From CAZEQJ01 sp964514385 (GTDB lineage: Bacteria > Bacteroidota > Bacteroidia > Cytophagales > Cyclobacteriaceae), in the NCBI GenBank assembly GCA_964514385.1, contig CAZEQJ010000016.1:1-64000 (forward strand): a DNA stretch of 64,000 nt, read 5' to 3'. The first letter of the stretch is position 1; each line of letters begins with the position of its first letter. The notes beneath the pieces were generated by a model. It was given only the letters and a program-made list of their open reading frames with translations. It had not been told where the DNA came from and ran no database searches. This document shows, piece by piece, positions 25,638 through 34,114 of this stretch. A program made the translations under genes and the position numbers.

Positions 25638-27226
25638 TGTTTCCTCCGTATCTGCCATCATCGATTGACCTGCTTGCACAGGCAGGAGTCCGGGAAGCGG
25701 TGCTTTCGCCAGGCTCACGCAATGCACCTATCAATATTTGCCTTGCCCTGCATCCCGATATAAAGCACGAAATGGTGGTTGACGAACGGTCTGCCGGCTT
25801 TTATGCCCTTGGAAAAAGCCTGATAAGTCATAAACCCACTGTATTGAGTGCTACTTCCGGCTCCGCCGTTGTCAACTATTTTCCTGCGGTAACGGAAGCC
25901 TTTTTTCAGGAAATACCCCTTATCCTGCTTACCGGTGACAGACCCCCTGAAACGATAGGCCAGCAGGATGGTCAGGCCATATTTCAATCCGGTGTTTTTG
26001 GCAAACATGTAAAGGCCAGCTTCGACTTCCCCATGGAAGCAGATGCCTCAGCCGAGGCGCTAGCCATTATCCGAAAGGCCTATGAAACTGCTATGTCCTT
26101 TCCCCGTGGACCGGTACATATTAACATGCCGTTTCGCGAACCTTTTTATCCACCTGATTCCATTGAATTTACCCGCCATGATGATGTCGGTTTTTCAATC
26201 GTAACACCACCTAACCCCGATGTGAATACCCTGCAGGATAAAATTAACGCTTACGATAACGTCCTGATAATTGCAGGCCAGGGGTTTAAAAATCCAGCTC
26301 TGGAAGCTGCTTTACGTCAGATGGCAGAACGCTGTGCCATACTCACAGAAAAAACATCCAATATTCATCACTTCCCTACCCTGCAGCAGTTTGACAGGTA
26401 CCTGAATCCTGCCCTGGTACCTGATGTGGTGATTAGCTTTGGTGGCTCACTGGTAACACGTAAGCTCAAAAATGTATTGCGTGCCAACCGGCCCAAAATA
26501 CACCTCCATATTCAGGAAGCCGGTGAAGCACCGGACGTGTTTTCCAGTCTGACGGATACACTTCATGCCACACCGGAATACTTCTTCTCAACGGTTCATA
26601 TTGAGGGAAATAAAGACTACGTCGCAAAATGGTGGGATCTGGAGCGTCAGCAGCCCATAATCAGCGACGACTTTGGCGAATTTCATGCATTAAAACAAAT
26701 CATAGAAGACATACAGACGCCATCCAACCTTGTGTTGGGAAATAGCCTGCCTATTCGGTATTTCCCGTATATTCCCGTCCATCCGGATACGAAAATCTAT
26801 GCCAACCGCGGGGTAAGTGGCATTGACGGACTGGTAAGTACAGGAACAGGTATCGCCTCCACATCGGACAGACCAACGTGGGTCGTTACCGGCGAACTCG
26901 GATTCCTATATGACAGCAATGCCCTGTGGAAGCAGGATATCCCGGATAATCTTCGGATTGTAGTATTGAACAATCAGGGTGGCGGCATTTTCAGGATGAT
27001 AAAAGGGGCCTCAACAAGACCGGAAGTGGAAGAAATATTTGCTGTAAAACATAACCGGACAGCAAAACCTATCGCAAAAATGTACGGCATTAAGTATATT
27101 CGGGTATCTGATGCTTATGAGCTTAACACATTGAATACTGAAAAATTGAATAAACCGGTGATTATCGAAATATTTTCAAACCCTGAAACAGATAAAAAAA
27201 TCTTCAGACAACTATTTCCCAACTAA
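25637..27226 (+). CDS. menD: 2-succinyl-5-enolpyruvyl-6-hydroxy-3-cyclohexene-1-carboxylate synthase
   Basis: A 529-residue thiamin-diphosphate enzyme. The ATG at 25637 follows the menF stop with one shared base; a TTG at 25634 is less likely. It condenses isochorismate with 2-oxoglutarate (SEPHCHC synthase). Motifs: VLSPGSRNAPI and VVDERSAGFYALG with the ThDP-activating Glu, then LTGDRPPE and GQQDGQAIFQ. The C-terminal ThDP-binding region is GELGFLYDSNAL followed by VVLNNQGGGIFRMI. The length is typical. Confidence 0.95.
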   Translation: MFPPYLPSSIDLLAQAGVREAVLSPGSRNAPINICLALHPDIKHEMVVDERSAGFYALGKSLISHKPTVLSATSGSAVVNYFPAVTEAFFQEIPLILLTGDRPPETIGQQDGQAIFQSGVFGKHVKASFDFPMEADASAEALAIIRKAYETAMSFPRGPVHINMPFREPFYPPDSIEFTRHDDVGFSIVTPPNPDVNTLQDKINAYDNVLIIAGQGFKNPALEAALRQMAERCAILTEKTSNIHHFPTLQQFDRYLNPALVPDVVISFGGSLVTRKLKNVLRANRPKIHLHIQEAGEAPDVFSSLTDTLHATPEYFFSTVHIEGNKDYVAKWWDLERQQPIISDDFGEFHALKQIIEDIQTPSNLVLGNSLPIRYFPYIPVHPDTKIYANRGVSGIDGLVSTGTGIASTSDRPTWVVTGELGFLYDSNALWKQDIPDNLRIVVLNNQGGGIFRMIKGASTRPEVEEIFAVKHNRTAKPIAKMYGIKYIRVSDAYELNTLNTEKLNKPVIIEIFSNPETDKKIFRQLFPN

Positions 27227-27239
27227 GCCACAACAGATT

Positions 27240-27467
27240 ATGAACAGAACAATGTACATGATCAACTTTTTAATACTGATGTCCGCATGGTGTGGTCTTA
27301 TATTTTTTAAATTCAACCCGGTCGATAACAATACAGTTTATATTTTTACATTATTGGCAGTGCTGATCATCAACAATGGTGTGCACAGGAAAACTCTGGG
27401 GATGACCTTTCTGCCAGGTTGGTCTGACGACAGATTCGGTGATATTATAAAATTATTTACACGATAG
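27240..27467 (+). CDS. Small membrane protein between menD and menB
   Basis: 75 residues with two predicted membrane helices (about 8-23 and 32-45), then a short polar tail. It lies 13 bases after menD and 1 base before menB, so it is very likely translated as part of the operon. I recognise no family. A membrane anchor or assembly role in quinone synthesis is only a guess. Confidence 0.65.
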   Translation: MNRTMYMINFLILMSAWCGLIFFKFNPVDNNTVYIFTLLAVLIINNGVHRKTLGMTFLPGWSDDRFGDIIKLFTR

Positions 27468-27468
27468 T

Positions 27469-28320
27469 ATGGAAGAAAAGAACATACCCTGGAAGACTGT
27501 CAAGGAATACCAGGACATAACCTTCAAAGCATATAATGGTGTGGCCCGTATAGCCTTCAACCGGCCTGAAGTGCGGAATGCCTTCCGCCCTAGAACCATT
27601 TACGAGATGTTTGATGCATTCACTTATGTGCGCGAAAGCCCGGAGCTGGGAGTTGCCATACTCACCGGGGAAGGTCCTTCTCCCAAAGATGGTGGCTGGG
27701 CGTTCTGCTCGGGTGGCGATCAGCGGGTGCGCTCAAAAGCAGGGTATGTGGACGAAGAAGGCAACCCAAAATTAAATGTCCTGGACCTGCAGCGGTTAAT
27801 CCGATTTATGGGAAAAGTGGTAATATGTGCCGTACCCGGATGGGCTGTTGGTGGCGGTCACAGCCTGCATGTGGTGTGTGATATGACACTGGCCAGCAGG
27901 GAGCATGCCATTTTTAAACAAACCGATGCTGACGTTGCCAGTTTCGATGGTGGCTACGGCTCTGCTTATCTGGCTAAAATGGTAGGACAGAAAAGAGCTC
28001 GTGAGATCTTTTTCCTGGGCCGCAACTATTCCGCACAGGAGGCTTTCGATATGGGCATGGTCAATGCAGTGGTACCACATGACGAGCTGGATGCAGAGGC
28101 CTATAAATGGGCAAAGGAAATTTTAGGTAAAAGTCCTACCGCTATCAAAATGATAAAATATGCATTTAACCTGACAGATGACGGCATGGTTGGGCAGCAG
28201 GTATTCGCCGGTGAGGCTACACGCCTCGCTTATATGACCGAAGAGGCGGAGGAAGGACGTAATGCATTCCTGGAAAAAAGAAAACCAAATTGGGATAAGT
28301 TTGGCAGGTACAATGAATAA
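27469..28320 (+). CDS. menB: 1,4-dihydroxy-2-naphthoyl-CoA synthase
   Basis: A 283-residue crotonase-fold enzyme that closes the second ring of the naphthoquinone. Motifs: VARIAFNRPEVRNAFRPRT, FCSGGDQRVRSKAGYVDEEG (the SGGDQ oxyanion-hole segment typical of MenB), PGWAVGGGHSLHVVCDMTLA, FDGGYGSAYLAKMVGQK and the C-terminal ATRLAYMTEEAEEGRNAFLE. Its stop overlaps the next start by one base. Confidence 0.95.
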   Translation: MEEKNIPWKTVKEYQDITFKAYNGVARIAFNRPEVRNAFRPRTIYEMFDAFTYVRESPELGVAILTGEGPSPKDGGWAFCSGGDQRVRSKAGYVDEEGNPKLNVLDLQRLIRFMGKVVICAVPGWAVGGGHSLHVVCDMTLASREHAIFKQTDADVASFDGGYGSAYLAKMVGQKRAREIFFLGRNYSAQEAFDMGMVNAVVPHDELDAEAYKWAKEILGKSPTAIKMIKYAFNLTDDGMVGQQVFAGEATRLAYMTEEAEEGRNAFLEKRKPNWDKFGRYNE

Positions 28321-29102
28321 TGAGTAGCATGACAGAATGCCTGAATTGCCATACGAAACACGATAGCAACTATTGCCCGGAGTGTGGGCAACATTCGAAA
28401 ATACCCCGGCTGACCATGAGGCACGTCCTGGGCGTACTTTTTGATAACCTTTTTTTTCTGGACGGCCGCTTGCCCCGAACCATCAGAAAATCCCTTCTGA
28501 ATCCGGGTAGATTATCCAGAAACTACATTGGTGGGCAACGTATAGCCTACACCAACCCGCTGACGCTTTATCTTTTCATTTCAGGTATCAGCTTTTTGAT
28601 ATTTAATATGGCAGGTATCGATATGACGGAAATATTTTCCTCTAATGAACTTAACCTGCCTGAAAACACAGATGATGCCAGGGAATTTCAGGAGAAATAT
28701 GAGGCCTATATCGACCTTGTGTTTTCCAATCCTCAACTGATCGCTGCCATCAATGTGATTCCGATAGGGCTTTTCTTTTTCGCTTTTTTTCACCGTGATG
28801 CTCTCGGCGAAATTTTCGTTTTTGTCATGTATGTGTACGTCAGCTTTAGTATCTACCTGCTACCTGTAACACTTATTCTTTTGTTTTTAGACTTCTGGTT
28901 TGATACCAATACGTTTCAAATATTTTTATATCTCAACTTTGTCATGCCGTTTTTTTACTGGTGGGGCATTGTATTTTTCCGCCCTGATGTGAATAAATGG
29001 CTGGCCCTGGTAAAAACCATCCTGATTTTTGCATTCACTTTTATCCTGGTAGCTATAGGTTCAGGTATTGGATTCTTATTTTATCTGAAGCCATGGAGTT
29101 GA
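28320..29102 (+). CDS. DUF3667 family zinc-ribbon membrane protein
   Basis: A 260-residue protein. The N-terminus has four cysteines in a zinc-ribbon arrangement (CLNCHTKHDSNYCPECGQ). RLPRTIRKSLLNPGRLSRNY and YIGGQRIAYTNPLTLYLFIS follow, the hallmark of DUF3667 in Bacteroidota. Four or five membrane helices fill the rest. The function of the family is unknown. It sits between menB and menE, where many Bacteroidota carry menA and menC, and overlaps menE by ten bases. Whether it takes part in menaquinone synthesis or only shares the transcript is open. Confidence 0.85.
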   Translation: MSSMTECLNCHTKHDSNYCPECGQHSKIPRLTMRHVLGVLFDNLFFLDGRLPRTIRKSLLNPGRLSRNYIGGQRIAYTNPLTLYLFISGISFLIFNMAGIDMTEIFSSNELNLPENTDDAREFQEKYEAYIDLVFSNPQLIAAINVIPIGLFFFAFFHRDALGEIFVFVMYVYVSFSIYLLPVTLILLFLDFWFDTNTFQIFLYLNFVMPFFYWWGIVFFRPDVNKWLALVKTILIFAFTFILVAIGSGIGFLFYLKPWS

Positions 29103-30025
29103 TACAACAATGGCATGATGGCGCCAACCACTTTACCTTAAAAACAAGTGGAAGCACCGGCAGCCCGAAAACCATTTTATTTACACGTGAGCAGGTTATT
29201 GCAAGTGCTCAGGCTACGAAAAGCGCTTTGGGTCTGCCCGAAAAAGGCATCGGGTTGGTATGTCTCCCAACCGAATTTACAGGTGGCTTTATGGCGCTGA
29301 TGCGCTGTCTGGTATACGGTTATGAGGTGAGGTTTACCGATCCGAAACAGCCGGTTATTCCAAAAAATCAACGGATTACCCTTGCTTCGATGACACCACA
29401 TCAGCTGTATAAACTCCGTGAAGAAGGAGCATGGTATCAGCTGAATAACATTGATTTTCTTCTGCTCGGTGGTGGTGAACTGCCAGCTTCTATGGTAAAA
29501 GACCTGATAACGCTACATTCAGGTGTTTACCATACTTTCGGCATGACAGAAACCCTTTCTCATTTCGCGCTGCGACAGATCAGTCCGGTATATGCATCAG
29601 AGTATCAGTTGCTTCCCGGAGCATCCATCAAAACAGATGATGATAACCGGCTTTGGGTCAATGTTAGCTACCTGCACACCGGATGGCTTGAAACCCACGA
29701 CATGGTGAAATGGGATCAGAAATCGGATAGCTTCACCTGGCTTGGAAGGAAAGACAATGTCGTAAATTCGGGTGGCATCAAAATATACCCGGAGCAGGTG
29801 GAACATAAGCTCCGCACAGTCATCCCCCAACCCTTTTATCTGGTAGGTGAGGCGGATGAAAAGTTTGGCAGCAAACTTGTACTTAAAATCGAAGCCAAAA
29901 CCATACCGACCGATGAGCTGCTAACGGAAATAAAAAAAAATGTGTCTTCATATGAAGTTCCCAAATCCATAATCTGCGTACCCACGTTTGAGAGAACAGA
30001 AACAGGAAAAATAAAAAGAATATGA
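29093..30025 (+). CDS. menE: o-Succinylbenzoate-CoA ligase (short form)
   Basis: A 310-residue acyl-adenylate-forming enzyme. The start at 29093 (MELIQQWHDG) lies ten bases inside the previous gene. Motifs: LKTSGSTGSPKTILF (P-loop), YHTFGMTETLSH, TGWLETHDMVKW (ribose-binding Asp), GRKDNVVNSGGIKIYPEQVE and the C-terminal TETGKIKR with the catalytic Lys. It is well short of the 450-residue enterobacterial enzyme and lacks most of the N-terminal subdomain. Short MenE forms of this type are common in Bacteroidota. The next gene overlaps its stop by 4 bases. Confidence 0.88.
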   Translation: MELIQQWHDGANHFTLKTSGSTGSPKTILFTREQVIASAQATKSALGLPEKGIGLVCLPTEFTGGFMALMRCLVYGYEVRFTDPKQPVIPKNQRITLASMTPHQLYKLREEGAWYQLNNIDFLLLGGGELPASMVKDLITLHSGVYHTFGMTETLSHFALRQISPVYASEYQLLPGASIKTDDDNRLWVNVSYLHTGWLETHDMVKWDQKSDSFTWLGRKDNVVNSGGIKIYPEQVEHKLRTVIPQPFYLVGEADEKFGSKLVLKIEAKTIPTDELLTEIKKNVSSYEVPKSIICVPTFERTETGKIKRI

Positions 30026-30447
30026 TCCGAATAGGCCTGCTTTTTTTGCTAACCTTAAATGGGGCAGTCCTCGCACAGGCAGATCTTAAACTTGAATTTT
30101 CAGATCTTAGAAGTAACAGGGGCGATGTGAAATTATCCATATTTAATCAAAGTGAAGGGTTTCCGGAGGCGGAAGAAAAGGCTTTTACTATAGAAGTATT
30201 GTCGATTGAAGAAGCCAAAAACGGATACTGGCTGCGTGATATCCCTCCTGGTGAATACGCATTTTCTGTGCTGCACGATGAAAACCTTAATGACAAAATG
30301 GACTATAATATAATTCACTACCCAAAGGAAGGATTCGGTCTGTCCAATTACACTAAACTACGTCTGGTATATCCGACATGGAATGCATGTAAATTTGAAG
30401 TAAAGCCCGGATTGAATGTGGTACAGGTGCAAATATTTTATTTATGA
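30022..30447 (+). CDS. DUF2141 family secreted protein
   Basis: A 141-residue protein with a Sec signal peptide (LLFLLTLNGAVLAQA). A single beta-sandwich domain with the pattern GDVKLSIFNQSEGFP, DIPPGEYAFSVLHDENLNDKMDYN and GFGLSN is characteristic of DUF2141. The acidic DENLNDKMD loop could bind calcium. Its start overlaps the menE stop (ATGA) and its stop overlaps the next start (ATGA). The function is unknown; the family is periplasmic or surface-located. Confidence 0.85.
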   Translation: MIRIGLLFLLTLNGAVLAQADLKLEFSDLRSNRGDVKLSIFNQSEGFPEAEEKAFTIEVLSIEEAKNGYWLRDIPPGEYAFSVLHDENLNDKMDYNIIHYPKEGFGLSNYTKLRLVYPTWNACKFEVKPGLNVVQVQIFYL

Positions 30448-31115
30448 AAATTCACTACGAAACTCCCGCCTCTGTTCCTGCTCCCTGGAAGATGATAGCA
30501 GATATAAGAATAGAGGGTGATACGGCCACACTGAAACTCGAATATCCGGATCGTGAAGACCTGGAAGCAGAGGACATGCTGGAGGAAGGATTGCCTGTAG
30601 AACCGGTTTATGACCTGACCGCTCCTGTGAATGAAAAATGGAAACATCATCTTCACCAGCTCATGCAGGAGGCGAAAAAACACGATAGGCCAACGGCAGG
30701 TCTTATAATGTTCAATGACCAAAAATGTATACCATCGGAAACTGAAAGTGAACACCTGATCAATGAGATGATCCAGTTATTTTTTGAGGCTGAATCACTC
30801 GAAGCTCCCCTGAAAATAGCGCTGTCTCTGGATGGTAATATACATCATCTTGAAGTATCCTTCTTGCGGCGCAATGCCCGCCTATCAAACCGTGATAAGG
30901 AAATGAGAATAGAATGGTCGGAATGGCCGTCGTTTTCTGAGCCATTGTTTCAATACCTCTACGATTACGAAAAAGCAGCAAAAAAGCCACCATCGAAAGG
31001 GCGGCATGTCACCCTGGGCGATGACCTCTGGCTCAATCTGAACACGGCTGATGACCGGCAGGCCGAAGTTAAAAAACAAGCTATCGTCAAGCGGTGGATG
31101 AACCGGATGATCTGA
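30444..31115 (+). CDS. Conserved-looking hypothetical protein, last gene of the men operon
   Basis: A 223-residue soluble acidic protein without signal peptide or membrane helix. I do not recognise a family. It starts with a 4-base overlap, which supports real translation. The C-terminal half holds RNARLSNRDKEMRIEWSEWP and a basic end. The next gene on the minus strand begins at the following base. Confidence 0.75.
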   Translation: MKIHYETPASVPAPWKMIADIRIEGDTATLKLEYPDREDLEAEDMLEEGLPVEPVYDLTAPVNEKWKHHLHQLMQEAKKHDRPTAGLIMFNDQKCIPSETESEHLINEMIQLFFEAESLEAPLKIALSLDGNIHHLEVSFLRRNARLSNRDKEMRIEWSEWPSFSEPLFQYLYDYEKAAKKPPSKGRHVTLGDDLWLNLNTADDRQAEVKKQAIVKRWMNRMI

Positions 31116-31925
31116 TCATTTTGACTTCAGCCGTATCACCTCCTGCTGCAGCTCCATGACCATCTCGGTAAGCTTTTCGAGAGACAGTGAAGGAGCAGAT
31201 GACTCGTCGGGAAAGCTGGATGATATATAGGCTTTGGCCTCCCAAACCTCTGAGACTTCCTCTACGGGTACTTCATATGCGCTGTATTGGCGGTTGTCGG
31301 ACACCAGGTAAAGGGCTCCACGCTCTTCCGTATAATTAAATACTCTTTTGTACACCACGCCTTCTCTGGCCGTAACCAGTATATAGGTGCTTCCGTTTTT
31401 GATGTCGCTGATGCGCTCGGTATACTGCCCGATGATGATGCTCCCCGGCTGAATGGGCAGCATGGAGTCACCGGATATTTCAAAAGCACGGTACGTATTG
31501 CCGCCCGGCAGGTTAGGCAACCTGAATTTCGGGAGGTCCTCGAGAAACTCAGGGTCAGCATAGCCGTTGGTATATCCCGCAGCTGCCTTCTGTGGCACCA
31601 GGTCTATCATCTCATTGTCCTGCGGATCGACGGTGACTGCAAGTACCTTCATGCCGGCAGAGGAATCCCCCGACTGAGCAGCATCGGCTGAAAGGCTTTC
31701 AAGCTGCTCGTCGCTCAGCTGTGTGAGATCGGTGGAGATGAGGTGATCAACGGATATGCTGAACTCACGGCTGAAGTTGATCAGGTTGTTGATCCGCGGG
31801 TCTGCCCTGCCCTCTTCATACGCACCAATCAACGATCGCTTGATCCCGATTTTTTCGGCCATTTCACCCTGTGTGTAACGAAGCCGCTTACGCAGAAACC
31901 TCAGATTGTCATTGACTATGCCCAT
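31116..31925 (-). CDS. XRE-family repressor with S24 (LexA/CI-like) autocleavage domain
   Basis: 269 residues. Residues 5-60 form a helix-turn-helix of the XRE type (RYTQGEMAEKIGIKRSLIGA). A linker of about 60 residues follows. The C-terminal S24 domain has GDSMLPIQPGSIIIG with the Ser nucleophile and GVVYKRVFN with the Lys partner. A C-terminal helix (EKLTEMVMELQQEVIRLKSK) may be a coiled coil. Such proteins are repressors inactivated through RecA-stimulated self-cleavage. It is divergent from dinB and flanked by ATTAGTA sites, so it probably controls dinB and itself. Confidence 0.87.
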   Translation of the reverse strand: MGIVNDNLRFLRKRLRYTQGEMAEKIGIKRSLIGAYEEGRADPRINNLINFSREFSISVDHLISTDLTQLSDEQLESLSADAAQSGDSSAGMKVLAVTVDPQDNEMIDLVPQKAAAGYTNGYADPEFLEDLPKFRLPNLPGGNTYRAFEISGDSMLPIQPGSIIIGQYTERISDIKNGSTYILVTAREGVVYKRVFNYTEERGALYLVSDNRQYSAYEVPVEEVSEVWEAKAYISSSFPDESSAPSLSLEKLTEMVMELQQEVIRLKSK

Positions 31926-31946
31926 GTTTTACGATTTGCCAGTAAA

Positions 31947-31953
31947 ATTAGTA
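31947..31953. promoter_or_regulatory. Single ATTAGTA site upstream of the repressor gene
   Basis: ATTAGTA lies 22 bases before the repressor start codon and matches the repeated sites at 32175 and 32197. It may be an autoregulatory half-site. A seven-base match alone is weak. Confidence 0.35.
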
Positions 31954-31968
31954 AAAAAACCAGCATTT

Positions 31969-32160
31969 TTACATTAAACTAACCATATTACCGTAAGATT
32001 CCTCTACCCTCTGCCGAATGATACCCACTACCTCTTTTAATGTGCTTTCCGACTTCACCTGCAGCAAACCGTGAACTTCGCCGCCTTCATTTTTAACTGT
32101 GTAGGTCACCTGACAATATATGCCCGACACCTTTTGCGCGTGTAGTTTTAACCCTTTCAT
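31969..32160 (-). CDS. Small protein upstream of the S24 repressor
   Basis: 63 residues, no signal peptide, beta-rich first half (VSGIYCQVTYTVKNEGGEVHG) and a helical end. The stop is 43 bases before the repressor start on the same strand, and the ATG lies just next to the operator-like repeats. I know no family. Codon use looks gene-like, so it is probably the first gene of the repressor transcript. Confidence 0.5.
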   Translation of the reverse strand: MKGLKLHAQKVSGIYCQVTYTVKNEGGEVHGLLQVKSESTLKEVVGIIRQRVEESYGNMVSLM

Positions 32161-32173
32161 ATTAAGCTATTTT

Positions 32174-32213
32174 TATTAGTATCTATTCGTAACAATATTA
32201 GTATATTTGAGTA
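32174..32213. promoter_or_regulatory. Four operator-like direct repeats upstream of dinB
   Basis: TATTAGTA (32174), TATTCGTA (32184), TATTAGTA (32196) and TTTGAGTA (32206) stand at spacings of 10, 12 and 10 bases, about one helical turn each. The last two overlap the -7 box of the dinB promoter at 32202-32209, so a bound repressor would block it. The likely binder is the S24 repressor encoded at 31116-31925. Confidence 0.55.
32202..32209 (+). promoter_or_regulatory. -7 box of the dinB promoter
   Basis: TATATTTG matches TAnnTTTG exactly. It predicts a transcript start near 32216 and a leader of about 30 bases. No good -33 TTG is present, as is common for regulated promoters. Confidence 0.5.
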
Positions 32214-32244
32214 TAAATAGCAAATTATCTAATATTTTTATCAT

Positions 32245-33459
32245 ATGGGTGCAGTTTGGTACAAGGATATACCGGGTAGGGCGATCATTCACATGGATCT
32301 GGATGCCTTCTTTGTCTCGGTGGAGGTGAAGCGGGATAATCGCCTGAAGGGACGCCCCCTGATCATTGGCGGACGCAGTGCGCGGGGTGTGGTATCATCA
32401 TGCAGCTACGAGGCCCGTAAATATGGGGTGCATTCCGCTATGCCCATGAAAATGGCATTGCAGCGTTGCCCGGATGCTCTGGTGCTGGGGGGTGATATGG
32501 AAGCCTATACACGTGAGTCAAAACTGATAACCGATATCATTGCCGACCAGGCTCCGTTATTTGAAAAATCGTCTATCGACGAGTTTTATATCGACGTCAC
32601 CGGGATGGATCGTTTTTTCGGCTCGCACCAGTGGGGGCTTGAGCTGCGAAAAAAGATCATAAAGGAAAGCGGATTGCCTATATCGATGGGGCTTTCCATC
32701 AATAAGCTGGTATCCAAAATGGCGACCAACGAAGCCAAGCCAAACGGAGAGCGCTATATTGCACGGGGGGAGGAACAAGTCTTTATTGCTCCCCTGCCGG
32801 TGCGAAAAATCCCCATGGTAGGCGAAAAGACAGCCCGGTTCCTCTACGATATGGGCATCCGCACGGTAAAAATGCTCCGTGAGATGCCGCTGGAGATGCT
32901 GCAGGCTACCTTTGGCGTCAACGGCAGTGCCCTCTGGAAAAAGGCACACGGCATCGATGACAGCCCGGTGGTGCCCTACAGCGAACGGAAATCGATCTCG
33001 ACAGAAACCACCTTTGAGACGGACAGCATCGATATCATCAAGATGAAGGCGATGCTGATCGCCATGGTGGAAAAGCTCACCTTTAAGCTGCGTCAGGAGA
33101 AGAAACTCACGTCGGTTATTGCCGTGAAGATCCGTTACGCGGACTTCGAAACCACCTCCCGCCAGCAGCGGATTCCGTACACCGCTTCAGATAATATATT
33201 GATCCACCATGTGCTGGAGTTGTTTGACAAGCTCTACAACCGCCGGCTGATGATCCGACTGGTTGGCGTGCGCATGAGCGGGCTGGTACACGGACAATAC
33301 CAGATCGATATGTTTGGCGACACGGAGGAGCAGATCAACCTGTTTCAGGCGATGGACAGGCTGCGGGAAAAGCACGGGGCAGATATCCTGTTCCGTGCCA
33401 GCGGGCTGGAGGTAGATAAGCGGGTGCGGAAAAATAACAATGTGTTTTCGGCAGTGTAG
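32245..33459 (+). CDS. dinB: DNA polymerase IV (Y-family)
   Basis: A 404-residue translesion polymerase. Catalytic motifs: HMDLDAFFVSVE (metal Asp) and SSIDEFYIDVTG (Asp-Glu). SSCSYEARKYGVHSAMPM is the finger region. GLSINKLVSKMATNEAKPNG and MVGEKTARFLYDMGI (helix-hairpin-helix) follow, then the little-finger domain from about residue 240. A beta-clamp-binding site is not obvious at the C-terminus. It is divergent from an S24 repressor with operator-like sites between, so damage-inducible expression is likely. Confidence 0.94.
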   Translation: MGAVWYKDIPGRAIIHMDLDAFFVSVEVKRDNRLKGRPLIIGGRSARGVVSSCSYEARKYGVHSAMPMKMALQRCPDALVLGGDMEAYTRESKLITDIIADQAPLFEKSSIDEFYIDVTGMDRFFGSHQWGLELRKKIIKESGLPISMGLSINKLVSKMATNEAKPNGERYIARGEEQVFIAPLPVRKIPMVGEKTARFLYDMGIRTVKMLREMPLEMLQATFGVNGSALWKKAHGIDDSPVVPYSERKSISTETTFETDSIDIIKMKAMLIAMVEKLTFKLRQEKKLTSVIAVKIRYADFETTSRQQRIPYTASDNILIHHVLELFDKLYNRRLMIRLVGVRMSGLVHGQYQIDMFGDTEEQINLFQAMDRLREKHGADILFRASGLEVDKRVRKNNNVFSAV

Positions 33460-33550
33460 TAGCACTGGTGAAAGCCCGAAGATGATGTTTTAGGGTTCAT
33501 CTTGGGTGCGGAATAATCTCCCATTCTTTATTAAACTACAACCGGATTGA

Positions 33551-34114
33551 CTACTGCCTGTCACGTAAGACTTTGCTGTACAGTTCTTTACTATCGTTAG
33601 AAAACCGTGGATCTCCAAGTAACACAACCTCATGGTTTTGATTGGTAAGCACCGTTTCAAACCCCGGGTTAACGTTCATGAAAGAATTTTTATTCAAAAA
33701 CTCATTTTCAGGAACGAGAAAAAACGGATACCGGAAATCTTTCAGGCTTGTCTCAGATTCGCATATTATTTTAAACTCGTCGAAGTTATCATTATCAGAG
33801 GTGCAAATTAAGATGACAGGTACATTATACTTTTCAAACTCTGATATGACTTCATTCCATTGTTGGATACTGGCAATGCATGAACCACACGATACGTCAA
33901 CTCTGGAATAGATTTTATAATCATAGCCTGCTGCCTTAATATCACCTATATTCGCTCTTGCAAAGGGATCATATATTTGATACAATTCCGGAAACTCCAA
34001 TTTTGTGCCGAGTATTGTATCAATGGCTGCAACTAATTCGGAATTATGGCTTTGACGGTTTTGATTCTCGCAGGATACGAGGAATATGACAAACAGAAAC
34101 AAAAAATATTTCAT
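33551..34114 (-). CDS. Thioredoxin-like lipoprotein with CGSC motif
   Basis: A 187-residue protein with a lipoprotein signal (FVIFLVSC, Cys 15). SRVDVSCGSCIASIQQWNEV (Cys-Gly-Ser-Cys near residue 78) fits the active site of a thioredoxin fold, with a following VPVILICTSDNDNFDEF strand and turn. The gene starts on the base after the stop of the propeller gene upstream (TAA then ATG). The same propeller then thioredoxin-like order is found at 9968-11421, though the two thioredoxin-like proteins are poorly similar outside the motif. It is probably a redox partner acting outside the inner membrane. Confidence 0.75.
   Translation of the reverse strand: MKYFLFLFVIFLVSCENQNRQSHNSELVAAIDTILGTKLEFPELYQIYDPFARANIGDIKAAGYDYKIYSRVDVSCGSCIASIQQWNEVISEFEKYNVPVILICTSDNDNFDEFKIICESETSLKDFRYPFFLVPENEFLNKNSFMNVNPGFETVLTNQNHEVVLLGDPRFSNDSKELYSKVLRDRQ

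Noticed and set aside
28997..29092. Longer N-terminus for the MenE ligase
   Set aside because: The extra residues are the shifted frame of the DUF3667 gene's membrane helices. MenE homology begins at MELIQQWHDG.
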